From contig JACWAE010000048.1 of NCBI GenBank assembly GCA_014874385.1, positions 1 through 64,000 on the forward strand: a DNA stretch of 64,000 bases, read 5' to 3'. The translations under genes were made by a program, and so were the position numbers. Below, piece after piece: positions 19,695 through 28,176 of the stretch (its first letter is position 1; each line of letters begins with the position of its first letter). The DNA is from Dehalococcoidia bacterium. Lineage in GTDB: Bacteria > Chloroflexota > Dehalococcoidia > SZUA-161. Below the pieces are notes generated by a model. That model did not search any database, was not told the origin of the DNA, and saw nothing but the letters and a program-made list of their open reading frames with translations.

Positions 19695-20333
19695 TTAAGC
19701 CGCTGCAAGCTGTCTGATAACCCCGATGACCTTACCTTGAACCTCCACATTCTTCGGCTTGACATAGATGGGCTTCATCTGAGAGTTAGCAGGCTGGAGT
19801 CGGATTCGGTTAGGCTCCCGGTAGAGCTTCTTCAGGGTTGTCTCGCCCTCTGACTTGAGCCAGGCAGCAACCATGTCGCCATTATCGGCAGTCTCCGCCT
19901 GCTGCATCAGTACAATATCACCATCGCTGATCAAGGCGTCAACCATCGAGTTCCCCTTTACTTTCAGTGCATACACATCGCTCCTGCCCTTGACAAGCTC
20001 GCCGCTCACCTCCACAGTATCCAGCGGCTCCATCTCCCAGGTATCAGATGACGGCACCGGGATTGGCTCACCGGCAGCGATATAACCCAGGACCGGCACA
20101 CGCACCAGGCGGTTTTTTGCCCCACCCAGCAGCTCGATGCCCCTCGATACCTCGCGGTCGCGGCGTATGTAGCCCTCTTTCTCCAGTATCTTCAGATTGT
20201 AGTCCACCACCGAGGTCGAGCTAATGCTGCACGCCTTGACTATATCCCTGATAGAGGGCGGGTAATCCTTCTCTTCCCGAAAGCGCCGCAGGAAAGCGAG
20301 GATTTCCTTCTGTTTTGAGGAAAGTGTTTTCAT
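19695..20333 (-). CDS. lexA: LexA SOS repressor
   Basis: LexA represses DNA-damage genes and self-cleaves on RecA filaments. The 212-residue protein has an N-terminal winged helix (residues 1-65, with PPSIRDIVKACSISSTSVVDYNLKIL), then the cleavage site Ala87-Gly88 in GYIAAGEPI, and the S24 catalytic dyad Ser129 (GNSMVDALI) and Lys168 (GETTLKKLY). AGAGGTGA precedes the ATG. An SOS box at 20355-20368 lies 22 bases upstream, so it is autoregulated in the usual way. All catalytic residues are intact. Confidence 0.97.
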   Translation of the reverse strand: MKTLSSKQKEILAFLRRFREEKDYPPSIRDIVKACSISSTSVVDYNLKILEKEGYIRRDREVSRGIELLGGAKNRLVRVPVLGYIAAGEPIPVPSSDTWEMEPLDTVEVSGELVKGRSDVYALKVKGNSMVDALISDGDIVLMQQAETADNGDMVAAWLKSEGETTLKKLYREPNRIRLQPANSQMKPIYVKPKNVEVQGKVIGVIRQLAAA

Positions 20334-20354
20334 ATCTCACCTCTCGGCTTTTAT

Positions 20355-20368
20355 CGAACTCTTGTTCT
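20355..20368. promoter_or_regulatory. LexA operator (SOS box) upstream of lexA
   Basis: CGAAC-TCTT-GTTCT matches the Gram-positive-type SOS box CGAAC-N4-GTTCG in 9 of 10 half-site bases. It is 22 bases from the lexA start, where repressor binding would block promoter clearance. No second box is seen in this gap. Confidence 0.85.
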
Positions 20369-20448
20369 ACTGAGGCAAAGCTTACCACGGCAAAATCCTG
20401 TTGTCAATGGGATTGAGGAATTAGTAAACAATCTCTTGAGGGAAAGAA

Positions 20449-20470
20449 AAGCTGCTCTTGCGAGCAGCTT
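20449..20470 (-). terminator. Rho-independent terminator of rpsT
   Basis: A 9-bp stem AAGCTGCTC with a four-base loop, followed on the minus strand by TTTTCTTT. It lies 40 bases past the rpsT stop, separating rpsT from lexA downstream. Confidence 0.85.
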
Positions 20471-20510
20471 CAAATCGATATTACTGAAGGTTTCAAGCGA
20501 CCTGACAGGG

Positions 20511-20795
20511 CTAACTCTGAGCCTTAGCAGGAGGGAAAGCCACGTTGTACTTCTTCATCAGGCGGGACTTGTGGCGGGCGGCATTATTAGGATGAATAAT
20601 GCCCTTATGCGCTGCCTTGTCCAGGGCAACCGATGCCTTCTGGACTGCCTCTTTAGCCGGTTCCGGTTCTTTGCCCGAGAGAAGCTCTTCAGCCTTGTCG
20701 ATATAGGTCTTCACGGCACTCTTAATAGCCCTGTTGTGGCTTCGCTGTTCCCCTATGACATGTATCATTTTTTTTGCTGATCTTGTATGTGCCAA
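20511..20795 (-). CDS. rpsT: 30S ribosomal protein S20
   Basis: S20 binds 16S rRNA at the base of the small subunit body. The 94-residue product is rich in Lys, Ala and Arg and has the family features HTRSAKKMI...RSHNRAIKSAVKTYI near the N-terminus and KAAHKGIIHPNNAARHKSRLMKKYN near the C-terminus. Length is normal. It is monocistronic with its own terminator at 20449-20470, and is divergent from lysA, whose start lies 98 bases away. The intervening bases must hold both promoters. Confidence 0.96.
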   Translation of the reverse strand: MAHTRSAKKMIHVIGEQRSHNRAIKSAVKTYIDKAEELLSGKEPEPAKEAVQKASVALDKAAHKGIIHPNNAARHKSRLMKKYNVAFPPAKAQS

Positions 20796-20892
20796 CTCCT
20801 CAACCTCCGAATGCTCATATTACACTATCCTGTGGATTTTGTCTACAGGGTGAAGTATAATCGCATCACTAACTGCCGAAAACGAGGTAAGC

Positions 20893-22215
20893 ATGTCAGT
20901 TCTGGAGAGAATGGCCACTTTACTTCCCGATACCGCAGGAGTGAACGAAAAGGGGCACCTCACCCTGGGAGACTGCGACGTAGTAAAGCTCGCTGCTGAG
21001 TTTGGCACGCCGCTTTACATCTTCGATGAAGCTACTCTACGCCGCACCTGCGCCGAGTTCCGCAAAGAGTTCGGGCAGCGTTACGCGGATACGCTGGTAA
21101 TCTATGCCGCTAAGGCATTTATCAATCGAGCTCTGGCATGCATATTCAAAGAAGAAGGCCTGGGGCTGGATGTGGTCTCGGGAGGAGAGCTGACCATTGC
21201 CAAATCGGCAGATTTCCCCATGGATAAGGTGTACTTCCATGGCAACAATAAGCTTCGTGACGAGATAGAGCTGGCGATAGGCTGGGGTATAGGTCGCATC
21301 GTTGTGGATAATCTTTACGAGCTGTCTCTGGTTAACGAGGTCGCCAGGAAGTCCGGAGTTATCCAGGATATCCTGCTCCGGCTCACCCCCGGGATAGATG
21401 CCCATACCCATCAGTACATCACCACCGGCATCATAGACAGCAAGTTCGGCCTGCCTATCGCTACGGGGCAAGCCGAGGAAGCAGTGGCTGAGGCGATATC
21501 GGCATCCAATCTCAGGCTCATCGGATTGCATGTGCACCTGGGCTCGCTCATCTTCTCCATCGAGCCTTATCAGAAGGCGATCGAGATTGTATTCCAATTT
21601 GCTGCCGAGATGAAGAAGAAGCACAACTTCACTTGGCACGAGTTCAGCCCGGGCGGGGGGTTTGCAGTCCAGTACACGCAGGGTACCCCTGCTCCGAATG
21701 CTGCTTATTATGCCAAGGCCATCGTTGACTCCATCTATTCTAAAAGCAAGGAGCTTGGGTTGAAGCTACCGCGCCTTATCGTGGAACCGGGGCGGGCTAT
21801 TGTGGGCCGCGCCGGTGTGGCTATTTACCGGGCAGGGGCAATCAAAGAAATCCCCGGCGTACGCAAGTATGTTGCCATCGATGGCGGTATGGCAGACAAT
21901 ATCCGGCCCGCCCTGTACGGTTCCAAGTATGAAGCGCTCATCGCGAACAAGGCGGACAAGAGCGACTCCGAGCGAGTAAGCATTGTGGGCAAGTTCTGCG
22001 AGTCAGGGGATATACTGGTCAAGGACGAGGATATACCCAAGGTTGTCCCCGGGGATATAATAGCGATTCCCGTATCCGGCGCTTACTGTCTCTCCATGGC
22101 CTCCAACTACAATGCCTCGCTGAAACCTGCCATCGTCATGACCAGGGATGGTAAAACGCGCCTCATTCGCCGCCGCGAGAGCTACGACGACCTGATGCGG
22201 TGCGATGTTGACTGA
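20893..22215 (+). CDS. lysA: Diaminopimelate decarboxylase
   Basis: A PLP enzyme of fold type III that decarboxylates meso-diaminopimelate to lysine, the last lysine step. In the 440-residue protein the PLP-binding lysine is Lys74 in IYAAKAFINRA. HVHLGS, the phosphate-binding FSPGGGFAVQY and EPGRAIVGRAG follow, and the substrate cysteine is in KFCESGD. GAGG five bases before the ATG supports the start. It matters here because the window shows no peptidoglycan genes: diaminopimelate would serve lysine synthesis only. Confidence 0.96.
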   Translation: MSVLERMATLLPDTAGVNEKGHLTLGDCDVVKLAAEFGTPLYIFDEATLRRTCAEFRKEFGQRYADTLVIYAAKAFINRALACIFKEEGLGLDVVSGGELTIAKSADFPMDKVYFHGNNKLRDEIELAIGWGIGRIVVDNLYELSLVNEVARKSGVIQDILLRLTPGIDAHTHQYITTGIIDSKFGLPIATGQAEEAVAEAISASNLRLIGLHVHLGSLIFSIEPYQKAIEIVFQFAAEMKKKHNFTWHEFSPGGGFAVQYTQGTPAPNAAYYAKAIVDSIYSKSKELGLKLPRLIVEPGRAIVGRAGVAIYRAGAIKEIPGVRKYVAIDGGMADNIRPALYGSKYEALIANKADKSDSERVSIVGKFCESGDILVKDEDIPKVVPGDIIAIPVSGAYCLSMASNYNASLKPAIVMTRDGKTRLIRRRESYDDLMRCDVD

Positions 22216-22230
22216 TTTAACGGACACAAG

Positions 22231-22262
22231 AAGGTCGCAGGAGCGGCCGCTCCTGCGACCTT
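22231..22262. terminator. Convergent hairpin between lysA and ftsZ
   Basis: A perfect 32-base inverted repeat; each arm is AAGGTCGCAGGAGCGG or its complement. It sits 15 bases after the lysA stop and 41 bases past the ftsZ stop on the other strand, so it can terminate both. T-richness is weak on the plus side and modest (TTCTTGTG) on the minus side. Confidence 0.75.
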
Positions 22263-22303
22263 ACGCTGTTCCTGCCCCGCAGGAATTCAAAATAGGGCGC
22301 TAC

Positions 22304-23371
22304 TTACATCATCCGGCGAAAAAAGGGCCGGCGCTCGCCAGCCATCGCCGATTCAAACGACTCGTCATTGTTTACAGCCGGCTTTCTTTTTTTCTCCGAA
22401 AAATCGGTGGCTATCAGGGTGATTTTCATCGTACGATCCATTAACGGGTCTGCACCGAAGCCGAAGATTATCTGCGCTTCGGGGTCTGCCACCTGTTTGA
22501 TAATACCGGCGGCCTCATTTATCTCGGCCAGCGTGAGTTCGTTACCAATGATATTGAACAGTATTCTTTTCGCTTTATCTATGGAGAAATCGAATATGGG
22601 GGCACCGATAACAGCCCTCGCAGCATCAACAGCCCGTGTCGACCCGCCACCGCGTCCGATAGCTATCCAGCCAAGACCGGCCCCTCTCATAATAGTTTTC
22701 ACATCATTGAAATCGAGGTTTATGTGTCCTATCGTCGTCACAACCTCGTGAATACCCTGAACACTTTGAAACAGCACATCATCAACCATCTTGAACGCCG
22801 TTTCGATAGAGACCTTCATATCGCACATGCTGAGAAGGCGGTCGTTACAGATAACTACCATAGTATCTACCTTCTCTTTGAGCATATTAATGCCTTCCTC
22901 TGCTACCTTCGCCCGCTGCGACCCTTCAAAGCTAAAAGGCCTGGTTACTACAGCAACAGTGAGGATGCCGAGTTCTTTGGCAACCTCAGCTACTACCGGT
23001 GCCGCGCCGGTGCCAGTGCCACCACCCATACCAGCCGTTACGAACAATATATCGGCTCCCTGGACAGCTTTGGTTATCTCGTCTCGGCTTTCCTGAGCAG
23101 CCATCATACCCAGCTTGTGGTCACCACCCACACCCAGTCCTCTGGTCAATTTATCCCCGATGCGAAGACGTACCGGAGCTGCAGACCGCGACAATGCATA
23201 AGCATCGGTGTTTACTGCAATGAATTTCGCCCCTTCTATTTTCTGCTCGACCATGTTATCGACAGCGTTGGAACCCCCACCACCCAACCCAATAACCTTA
23301 ATCCGGGTCAGACTCCCAACGCTGGTTTCAGGTGTATGAACTGATTTCTCAATAGCAGCGTCAGTAACCAT
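22304..23371 (-). CDS. ftsZ: Cell division protein FtsZ
   Basis: The tubulin-like GTPase that forms the Z ring. The 355-residue protein has the N-terminal GLGGGGSNAVDNM motif, the tubulin signature GGGTGTG at residues 116-122, and the synergy-loop region NLDFNDVKTIM. The C-terminal linker is short and ends ERRPFFRRMM. This only loosely matches the conserved IPxFLRR tail that binds FtsA and other anchors. rsmH lies 22 bases upstream with no ftsL, ftsI, mur, ftsQ or ftsA genes between, a strongly reduced division cluster. Partners anchoring the ring to the membrane are therefore not evident. Confidence 0.97.
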   Translation of the reverse strand: MVTDAAIEKSVHTPETSVGSLTRIKVIGLGGGGSNAVDNMVEQKIEGAKFIAVNTDAYALSRSAAPVRLRIGDKLTRGLGVGGDHKLGMMAAQESRDEITKAVQGADILFVTAGMGGGTGTGAAPVVAEVAKELGILTVAVVTRPFSFEGSQRAKVAEEGINMLKEKVDTMVVICNDRLLSMCDMKVSIETAFKMVDDVLFQSVQGIHEVVTTIGHINLDFNDVKTIMRGAGLGWIAIGRGGGSTRAVDAARAVIGAPIFDFSIDKAKRILFNIIGNELTLAEINEAAGIIKQVADPEAQIIFGFGADPLMDRTMKITLIATDFSEKKRKPAVNNDESFESAMAGERRPFFRRMM

Positions 23372-23392
23372 AATCCCCCCTTTACCAAAGGG

Positions 23393-24334
23393 CTAAATTC
23401 GCTCGCCAACCCTCATTTTCGCACTGCGACTTCTCGGATTAGCCTGTATTTCGCTCCGTGAGGGCCTGACTGCCTTCTTGGTTACTATTTTGAGATTGGG
23501 TTTATGCCCGCAGACACAGACAGGCACGGAAGGAGGGCAGAGGCATCCCTGCGACTCACGGCGCAAGAATTCCTTAACCAATCTGTCCTCTAAAGAGTGG
23601 AAGCTGATAACGACAACCCTGCCACCACTTCCCAACAGATTGAGTGCCTGTTCCAGCGCAAGCTGTAGGCTCTCCAACTCCTCATTTACCACAATACGCA
23701 ACGCCTGAAAAGTTTTCGTTGCCGGGTGAATCTTGCCCCGTCGCCCACCAACAGCCTCCTCAACCACCCTGCTGAGCTCCAGTGTGCTCCTCAGAGGACG
23801 CCTCTCCACAATACGCCTTGCTATTTGTTTACCTCGGTGTTCCTCGCCGTATCTCTGCAAAAGCCCGGCCAGCTCTTGTTCAGAGTAGGTATTGACGATA
23901 TCCGCTGCCGTAAGGGACTGCCTGGGACTGAACCTCATGTCCAGCGGCGCGTCCTGTTGAAAGCTAAAGCCACGGCCTGACGCCTCAAGCTGGAGCGACG
24001 ACATGCCGAGATCAAATATGATGCCGTGCACCGGCCGGAAGCCATATCTATTACAAATGTTCTCGAGATACCTGAAATTCTCGTTAACCAGAATTGCATT
24101 ACTGCCAAAGGACCTAAATCTCTCTTTAGCCACCTTGATTGCCTCGGGGTCGGCATCTATGCCCAGGAGTTGTCCCCCAGGGGAACTCTCCTCAAGAATC
24201 GCCGCAGCATGCCCTCCGCCATTGACTGTGCAATCGATATACCTGCCGCCACGTTGAATCAGCAGCGCTTTGATGCTCTCTTCTAGTAAAACCGGCTCAT
24301 GGCTATACGCAGCACTCATGGTTAAAGTAATCAT
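23393..24334 (-). CDS. rsmH: 16S rRNA (cytosine(1402)-N(4))-methyltransferase
   Basis: RsmH methylates N4 of C1402 in the ribosomal P site using SAM. The 313-residue protein carries [14 protein letters not shown], the SAM motif [29 protein letters not shown], the [17 protein letters not shown] block, and the C-terminal [17 protein letters not shown] and [14 protein letters not shown] signatures. Two starts are possible: ATG at 24334, immediately after the mraZ stop, and an internal ATG at 24319 just before SAAYSHEPV. The internal one fits the family's usual N-terminus better. It is co-transcribed with mraZ. Confidence 0.96.
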   Translation of the reverse strand: MITLTMSAAYSHEPVLLEESIKALLIQRGGRYIDCTVNGGGHAAAILEESSPGGQLLGIDADPEAIKVAKERFRSFGSNAILVNENFRYLENICNRYGFRPVHGIIFDLGMSSLQLEASGRGFSFQQDAPLDMRFSPRQSLTAADIVNTYSEQELAGLLQRYGEEHRGKQIARRIVERRPLRSTLELSRVVEEAVGGRRGKIHPATKTFQALRIVVNEELESLQLALEQALNLLGSGGRVVVISFHSLEDRLVKEFLRRESQGCLCPPSVPVCVCGHKPNLKIVTKKAVRPSRSEIQANPRSRSAKMRVGERI

Positions 24335-24336
24335 CG

Positions 24337-24759
24337 TTACATCTGCACTGCCTCCGCTATCTCGGCGGCGTGCTCAGACATAAATTCCTTTTCTGCTGTC
24401 CAGAGTTTCTTAGACCATATCTGAAGGTGGCTGTATGCCCCGACCACAATCGCCTCATCGTTGAGCTCAGCATACTGGCGTAGAGTTAATGGTATAATCA
24501 CTCTCCCCTGACGGTCTGGCTCGAGATCAAAGGCGCCGGAGAAAGTAAATCGAGAGATTCTCCTCGGGTTGAGCTGAGTCAAAGGCAAAGCAGCGAGCTT
24601 TTCCGCCACCTTTGACCACTCCACCTCCGTATAAGCGATGAGGCACTTATCGAACCCGCGGGAAAGCACCAAGCCCCCACGGAATACCTCTCTGAACCGC
24701 ACCGGGATGGCTAACCTTCCCTTATGGTCAATCTTTAGCTCATATTCACCGAGTAACAT
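24337..24759 (-). CDS. mraZ: MraZ transcriptional regulator
   Basis: MraZ is a ring-forming AbrB/SpoVT-fold DNA-binding protein that represses its own division operon. The 140-residue protein has two MraZ repeats: [24 protein letters not shown] at the start, and [29 protein letters not shown] in the second half, each with the DxKGR/DxQGR core. It is first of the mraZ-rsmH-ftsZ unit. Four CCAC boxes at 24760-24797 directly abut the start codon, so autoregulation is well supported. There is no strong Shine-Dalgarno sequence because the boxes occupy that space. Confidence 0.96.
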   Translation of the reverse strand: MLLGEYELKIDHKGRLAIPVRFREVFRGGLVLSRGFDKCLIAYTEVEWSKVAEKLAALPLTQLNPRRISRFTFSGAFDLEPDRQGRVIIPLTLRQYAELNDEAIVVGAYSHLQIWSKKLWTAEKEFMSEHAAEIAEAVQM

Positions 24760-24797
24760 CCACTTTTACCCACTTTTAGCCACTTTGCACCACTTTT
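24760..24797 (-). promoter_or_regulatory. Four-copy MraZ-binding box array
   Basis: On the minus strand AGTGG occurs four times at exactly 10-base spacing, in units such as GCTAAAAGTGG. This is the tandem TGG-type direct repeat recognised by MraZ octamers in other bacteria. The array begins at the base next to the mraZ ATG and overlaps the predicted -10 element and transcription start. Confidence 0.85.
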
Positions 24798-24821
24798 AGC
24801 ATATCTTCATTACCTTGTCAA
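24793..24821 (-). promoter_or_regulatory. mraZ operon promoter
   Basis: TTGACA at 24821-24816, a 17-base spacer, then TAAAAG at 24798-24793 preceded by TGC (extended -10). The predicted start near 24787 falls inside the MraZ boxes and leaves a leader of about 28 bases. Confidence 0.75.
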
Positions 24822-24960
24822 TAGATTTCCGGGGGCTTTTCTCAAATTAGACATCTTTATGGACAAGGTATTGACCCGGATTTCCCTTATCAAAACAGGG
24901 GCTTAGGTAGAGTTGCTATGGTAAAATAGCTTCAAAAGAGAAGCGGGCTGGAGGAACCCA

Positions 24961-25041
24961 ATGGGTGAGAAGGCTCATGAAGCGGTGAAGCTTCAATTCG
25001 ACAGGCGGCTGAGACCGATAGTTCAACCGGCTGCCCCTTAG
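24961..25041 (+). pseudogene. IS1380-type transposase N-terminal remnant
   Basis: A 26-residue frame begins MGEKAHEAVKLQFDRRLRP and then stops. The KLQFDRRLRLEF-type opening is, from memory, characteristic of IS1380-family transposases, whose next residues (GARITSDAG) are missing here. GGAGG lies about 11 bases upstream (24951-24955 region). No terminal inverted repeat or remaining catalytic part is seen, so this is a deletion scar rather than an active element. Confidence 0.5.
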
Positions 25042-25214
25042 GTACGACTGCTCATTATGCTCAAGGCGATTTGCCTACATCCCTAACCGCTTCGAACATG
25101 TGCCTAGAAATCCTTAAACTTTTCTAGGCATTATTGCCTACGCTAGAATAAGCCGATTAGCCGATGTATACTCCCTAGCTTTAGAGTACTATTTTCCAAG
25201 GCTTTCGAATTACT

Positions 25215-25361
25215 ATGTCACTGTCCAACAATGGCTACGAAAAACTTCTGACGCAAAATAAAAACTCCATTTTGCAAAGATGGTTCAATCTGATAGCTGA
25301 TACCTCTCCCGCTGAGTTCAGGTTTTCTCGAATTGACCATCATCTCAGGTTTCTGTTATAA
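25215..25361 (+). pseudogene. RsbRD N-terminal-like fragment
   Basis: A 48-residue frame reads MSLSNNGYEKLLTQNKNSILQRWFNLIADTSPAEF and then ends. The LLxxNKxxILxRWxxLI pattern resembles the start of the RsbRD_N domain found in stress and redox sensor proteins. The family continues for about 100 more residues, absent here. It ends inside the atp promoter, so it is most likely a truncated relic. Confidence 0.35.
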
Positions 25362-25362
25362 T
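25333..25362 (+). promoter_or_regulatory. ATP synthase operon promoter
   Basis: TTGACC at 25333-25338, 18 bases, then TATAAT at 25357-25362 with an upstream TGT (extended -10). The predicted start near 25369 leaves only about 12 bases before the ATG at 25381. This rules out the TTG at 25333 as a start codon. Confidence 0.75.
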
Positions 25363-25380
25363 CGCAAAAGTGTGCAATTT

Positions 25381-25614
25381 ATGGGTCAGAGATGGGCGGC
25401 GGTTATCAGGTTCGCCGGAATTGGATGGTACATCGCCGCTTGTATATTTCTGGGTACGCTGGGAGGGCGCTGGGTAGGTCAGAAACTGGGTGGTAATGCC
25501 GGCGAAATTATCGGGACCATCGTTGGACTGTTACTAGGATTGGTAGTAGCTTTTTTCGGAGTCTATCGCATGCTTAAACCCACCTTAACGGATAAAAAAG
25601 ATGGGGGAAAATAG
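25381..25614 (+). CDS. AtpZ/AtpI-like F0F1 ATPase-associated membrane protein
   Basis: A small two-helix membrane protein at the head of the ATP synthase operon, 77 residues from the ATG at 25381. The first segment (GIGWYIAACIFLGTLGGRWVG) and second (GEIIGTIVGLLLGLVVAFFGVYRML) fit the AtpZ/AtpI superfamily, implicated in c-ring assembly and in magnesium uptake. The polar tail is KPTLTDKKDGGK. The start is chosen because the only upstream candidate lies in the promoter; no clear Shine-Dalgarno precedes the ATG, consistent with a very short leader. The gene ends four bases before atpB. Confidence 0.75.
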   Translation: MGQRWAAVIRFAGIGWYIAACIFLGTLGGRWVGQKLGGNAGEIIGTIVGLLLGLVVAFFGVYRMLKPTLTDKKDGGK

Positions 25615-25617
25615 CTA

Positions 25618-26872
<1,255 letters not shown>

Positions 26873-26983
26873 AATATTTCGCAAGTAAAGCGCCGTTACG
26901 CGAGGCGACGACCTATCATCTTCTAAATGGAGGATTGGTAAGATAGACAACCGTTTCCTAAGACATATAAAGGGAGTTATACC

Positions 26984-27556
26984 ATGAGGTACCGTATAGG
27001 CCTTGCCGTTGCACTTATCGTGTTGACACTGTTGCTCAGCAGCTGTAGCAGCACAGGGAACCTGGGAATAAACTGGCATGGCCTTCTCGCACAGTTTGTC
27101 AGCTTCGGGATACTGGTGGCGCTTCTCTTGTATGTAGCTTACAAGCCTATCACCAAGATGCTTGACGAGCGTTCCAATAAAATTAAAGAGAGCATTGAGC
27201 AGGCTGAGTTTGTCAAGCAACAGGTGGCGAAAACAGAGCAGATGGTGCAAGAGCAACTGACACAGGCACGCAAACAAGGACAGGACCTGATAGCGCAGGC
27301 GACACAGATAGGCGAGCGGCTCAGAGAAGAAGCACGTCAGCAGGCAAGGCAGGACGCCGAGGCGATCGTTGCCAGGGCACAGACCGAAATCCGGGCCGAA
27401 AGAGAAGAGATTGTCGATAAACTGCGCGGGGAGTTCGTTGATATAGCAATCCAGGCTGCTGAGAAGGTAATCAATAAGGCCTTAGATAAAGAAACCCACA
27501 GGCAGATTATCCAGCAGACTCTGGAAGAGAGCACCAAGCTGAAGAAGGGGGCCTAG
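26984..27556 (+). CDS. atpF: ATP synthase F0 subunit b, with lipoprotein-type N-terminus
   Basis: The peripheral stalk subunit: one membrane helix (FVSFGILVALLLYVAY) then a long charged coiled coil rich in Gln, Ala and Glu to residue 190. Unusually, a full signal peptide precedes it: basic MRYRIG, a hydrophobic stretch, then the lipobox LLSSC with Cys21. This predicts cleavage and lipidation at Cys21, giving a second membrane anchor. Lipoprotein-type b subunits are known from mollicutes. A good ribosome binding site (AAAGGGAG) precedes the ATG. The 111-base gap after atpE shows no other feature. Confidence 0.93.
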   Translation: MRYRIGLAVALIVLTLLLSSCSSTGNLGINWHGLLAQFVSFGILVALLLYVAYKPITKMLDERSNKIKESIEQAEFVKQQVAKTEQMVQEQLTQARKQGQDLIAQATQIGERLREEARQQARQDAEAIVARAQTEIRAEREEIVDKLRGEFVDIAIQAAEKVINKALDKETHRQIIQQTLEESTKLKKGA

Positions 27557-28095
27557 TGGCTAGAGCCGGCTCTGCTAAGCGATATGCACAGGCAGTGTTC
27601 CAACTCGCTCGAGAGAAGAACGAGGTAGAGAGATGGCGCTTCGAGTTGAGGACTATCGCTGAAACATTAAGCGACCCTCAGCTTCGGGCGATCCTGGAAG
27701 ACCCTAAAGTTCACCTGACCGAGAAGGAAAAGCTGGTCAGTAAGTGCCTGCCCGATATCAGGCAGCTTGCGCTGAACTTCAGCTATATTCTGGTAGCAAA
27801 ACAAATGCTGGGCATACTGAAACAGATAGTATCAGAATACGAACGCATGGCAGATGCTTATCAGGGTCTGGAACATGCCAAGGTGATTACTGCCGTGCCC
27901 CTAGATGAACAAGACCGAGAAAAGCTGTCCGGGCGCCTGGCGACGCTTACGGGGAAAAAGATATTGCTCGAGACGGAGGTCGATCCCGCTATCATAGGTG
28001 GTTTTGTCGCCCGTATCGGAGACCAACTCATAGACGGCAGCTCAAGGGCAAAACTCGAGGCTCTCAAGAGAAGGTTAATCCAGACAGCGCTATAA
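27556..28095 (+). CDS. atpH: ATP synthase F1 subunit delta
   Basis: The OSCP-type delta subunit linking the peripheral stalk to the top of F1. The 179-residue protein begins AGSAKRYAQAVFQLAREKNEVERW and ends with the conserved IGGFVARIGDQLIDGSSRAKLEALKRRL block. The GTG start overlaps the last base of the atpF stop, so the two are translationally coupled. Length is normal. Confidence 0.95.
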   Translation: MARAGSAKRYAQAVFQLAREKNEVERWRFELRTIAETLSDPQLRAILEDPKVHLTEKEKLVSKCLPDIRQLALNFSYILVAKQMLGILKQIVSEYERMADAYQGLEHAKVITAVPLDEQDREKLSGRLATLTGKKILLETEVDPAIIGGFVARIGDQLIDGSSRAKLEALKRRLIQTAL

Positions 28096-28176
28096 TTATA
28101 CCAATGAAACCCAATCGGGTTCGGGCACTCTAAGGGCCGAAGAACTCGTTAAAACAAGGGAAAAGGAGTTGGACAG

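Noticed and set aside
24850-25330. Possible tmRNA or SRP RNA in the mraZ-atp gap because of an ATTCGACAGG stretch
   Set aside because: No tRNA-like ends or tag reading frame; the stretch encodes the FDRR part of an IS1380-like transposase start.
25333-25380. TTG at 25333 as start of the AtpZ/I-like protein
   Set aside because: This TTG is the -35 element of the atp promoter and lies upstream of the predicted transcription start.
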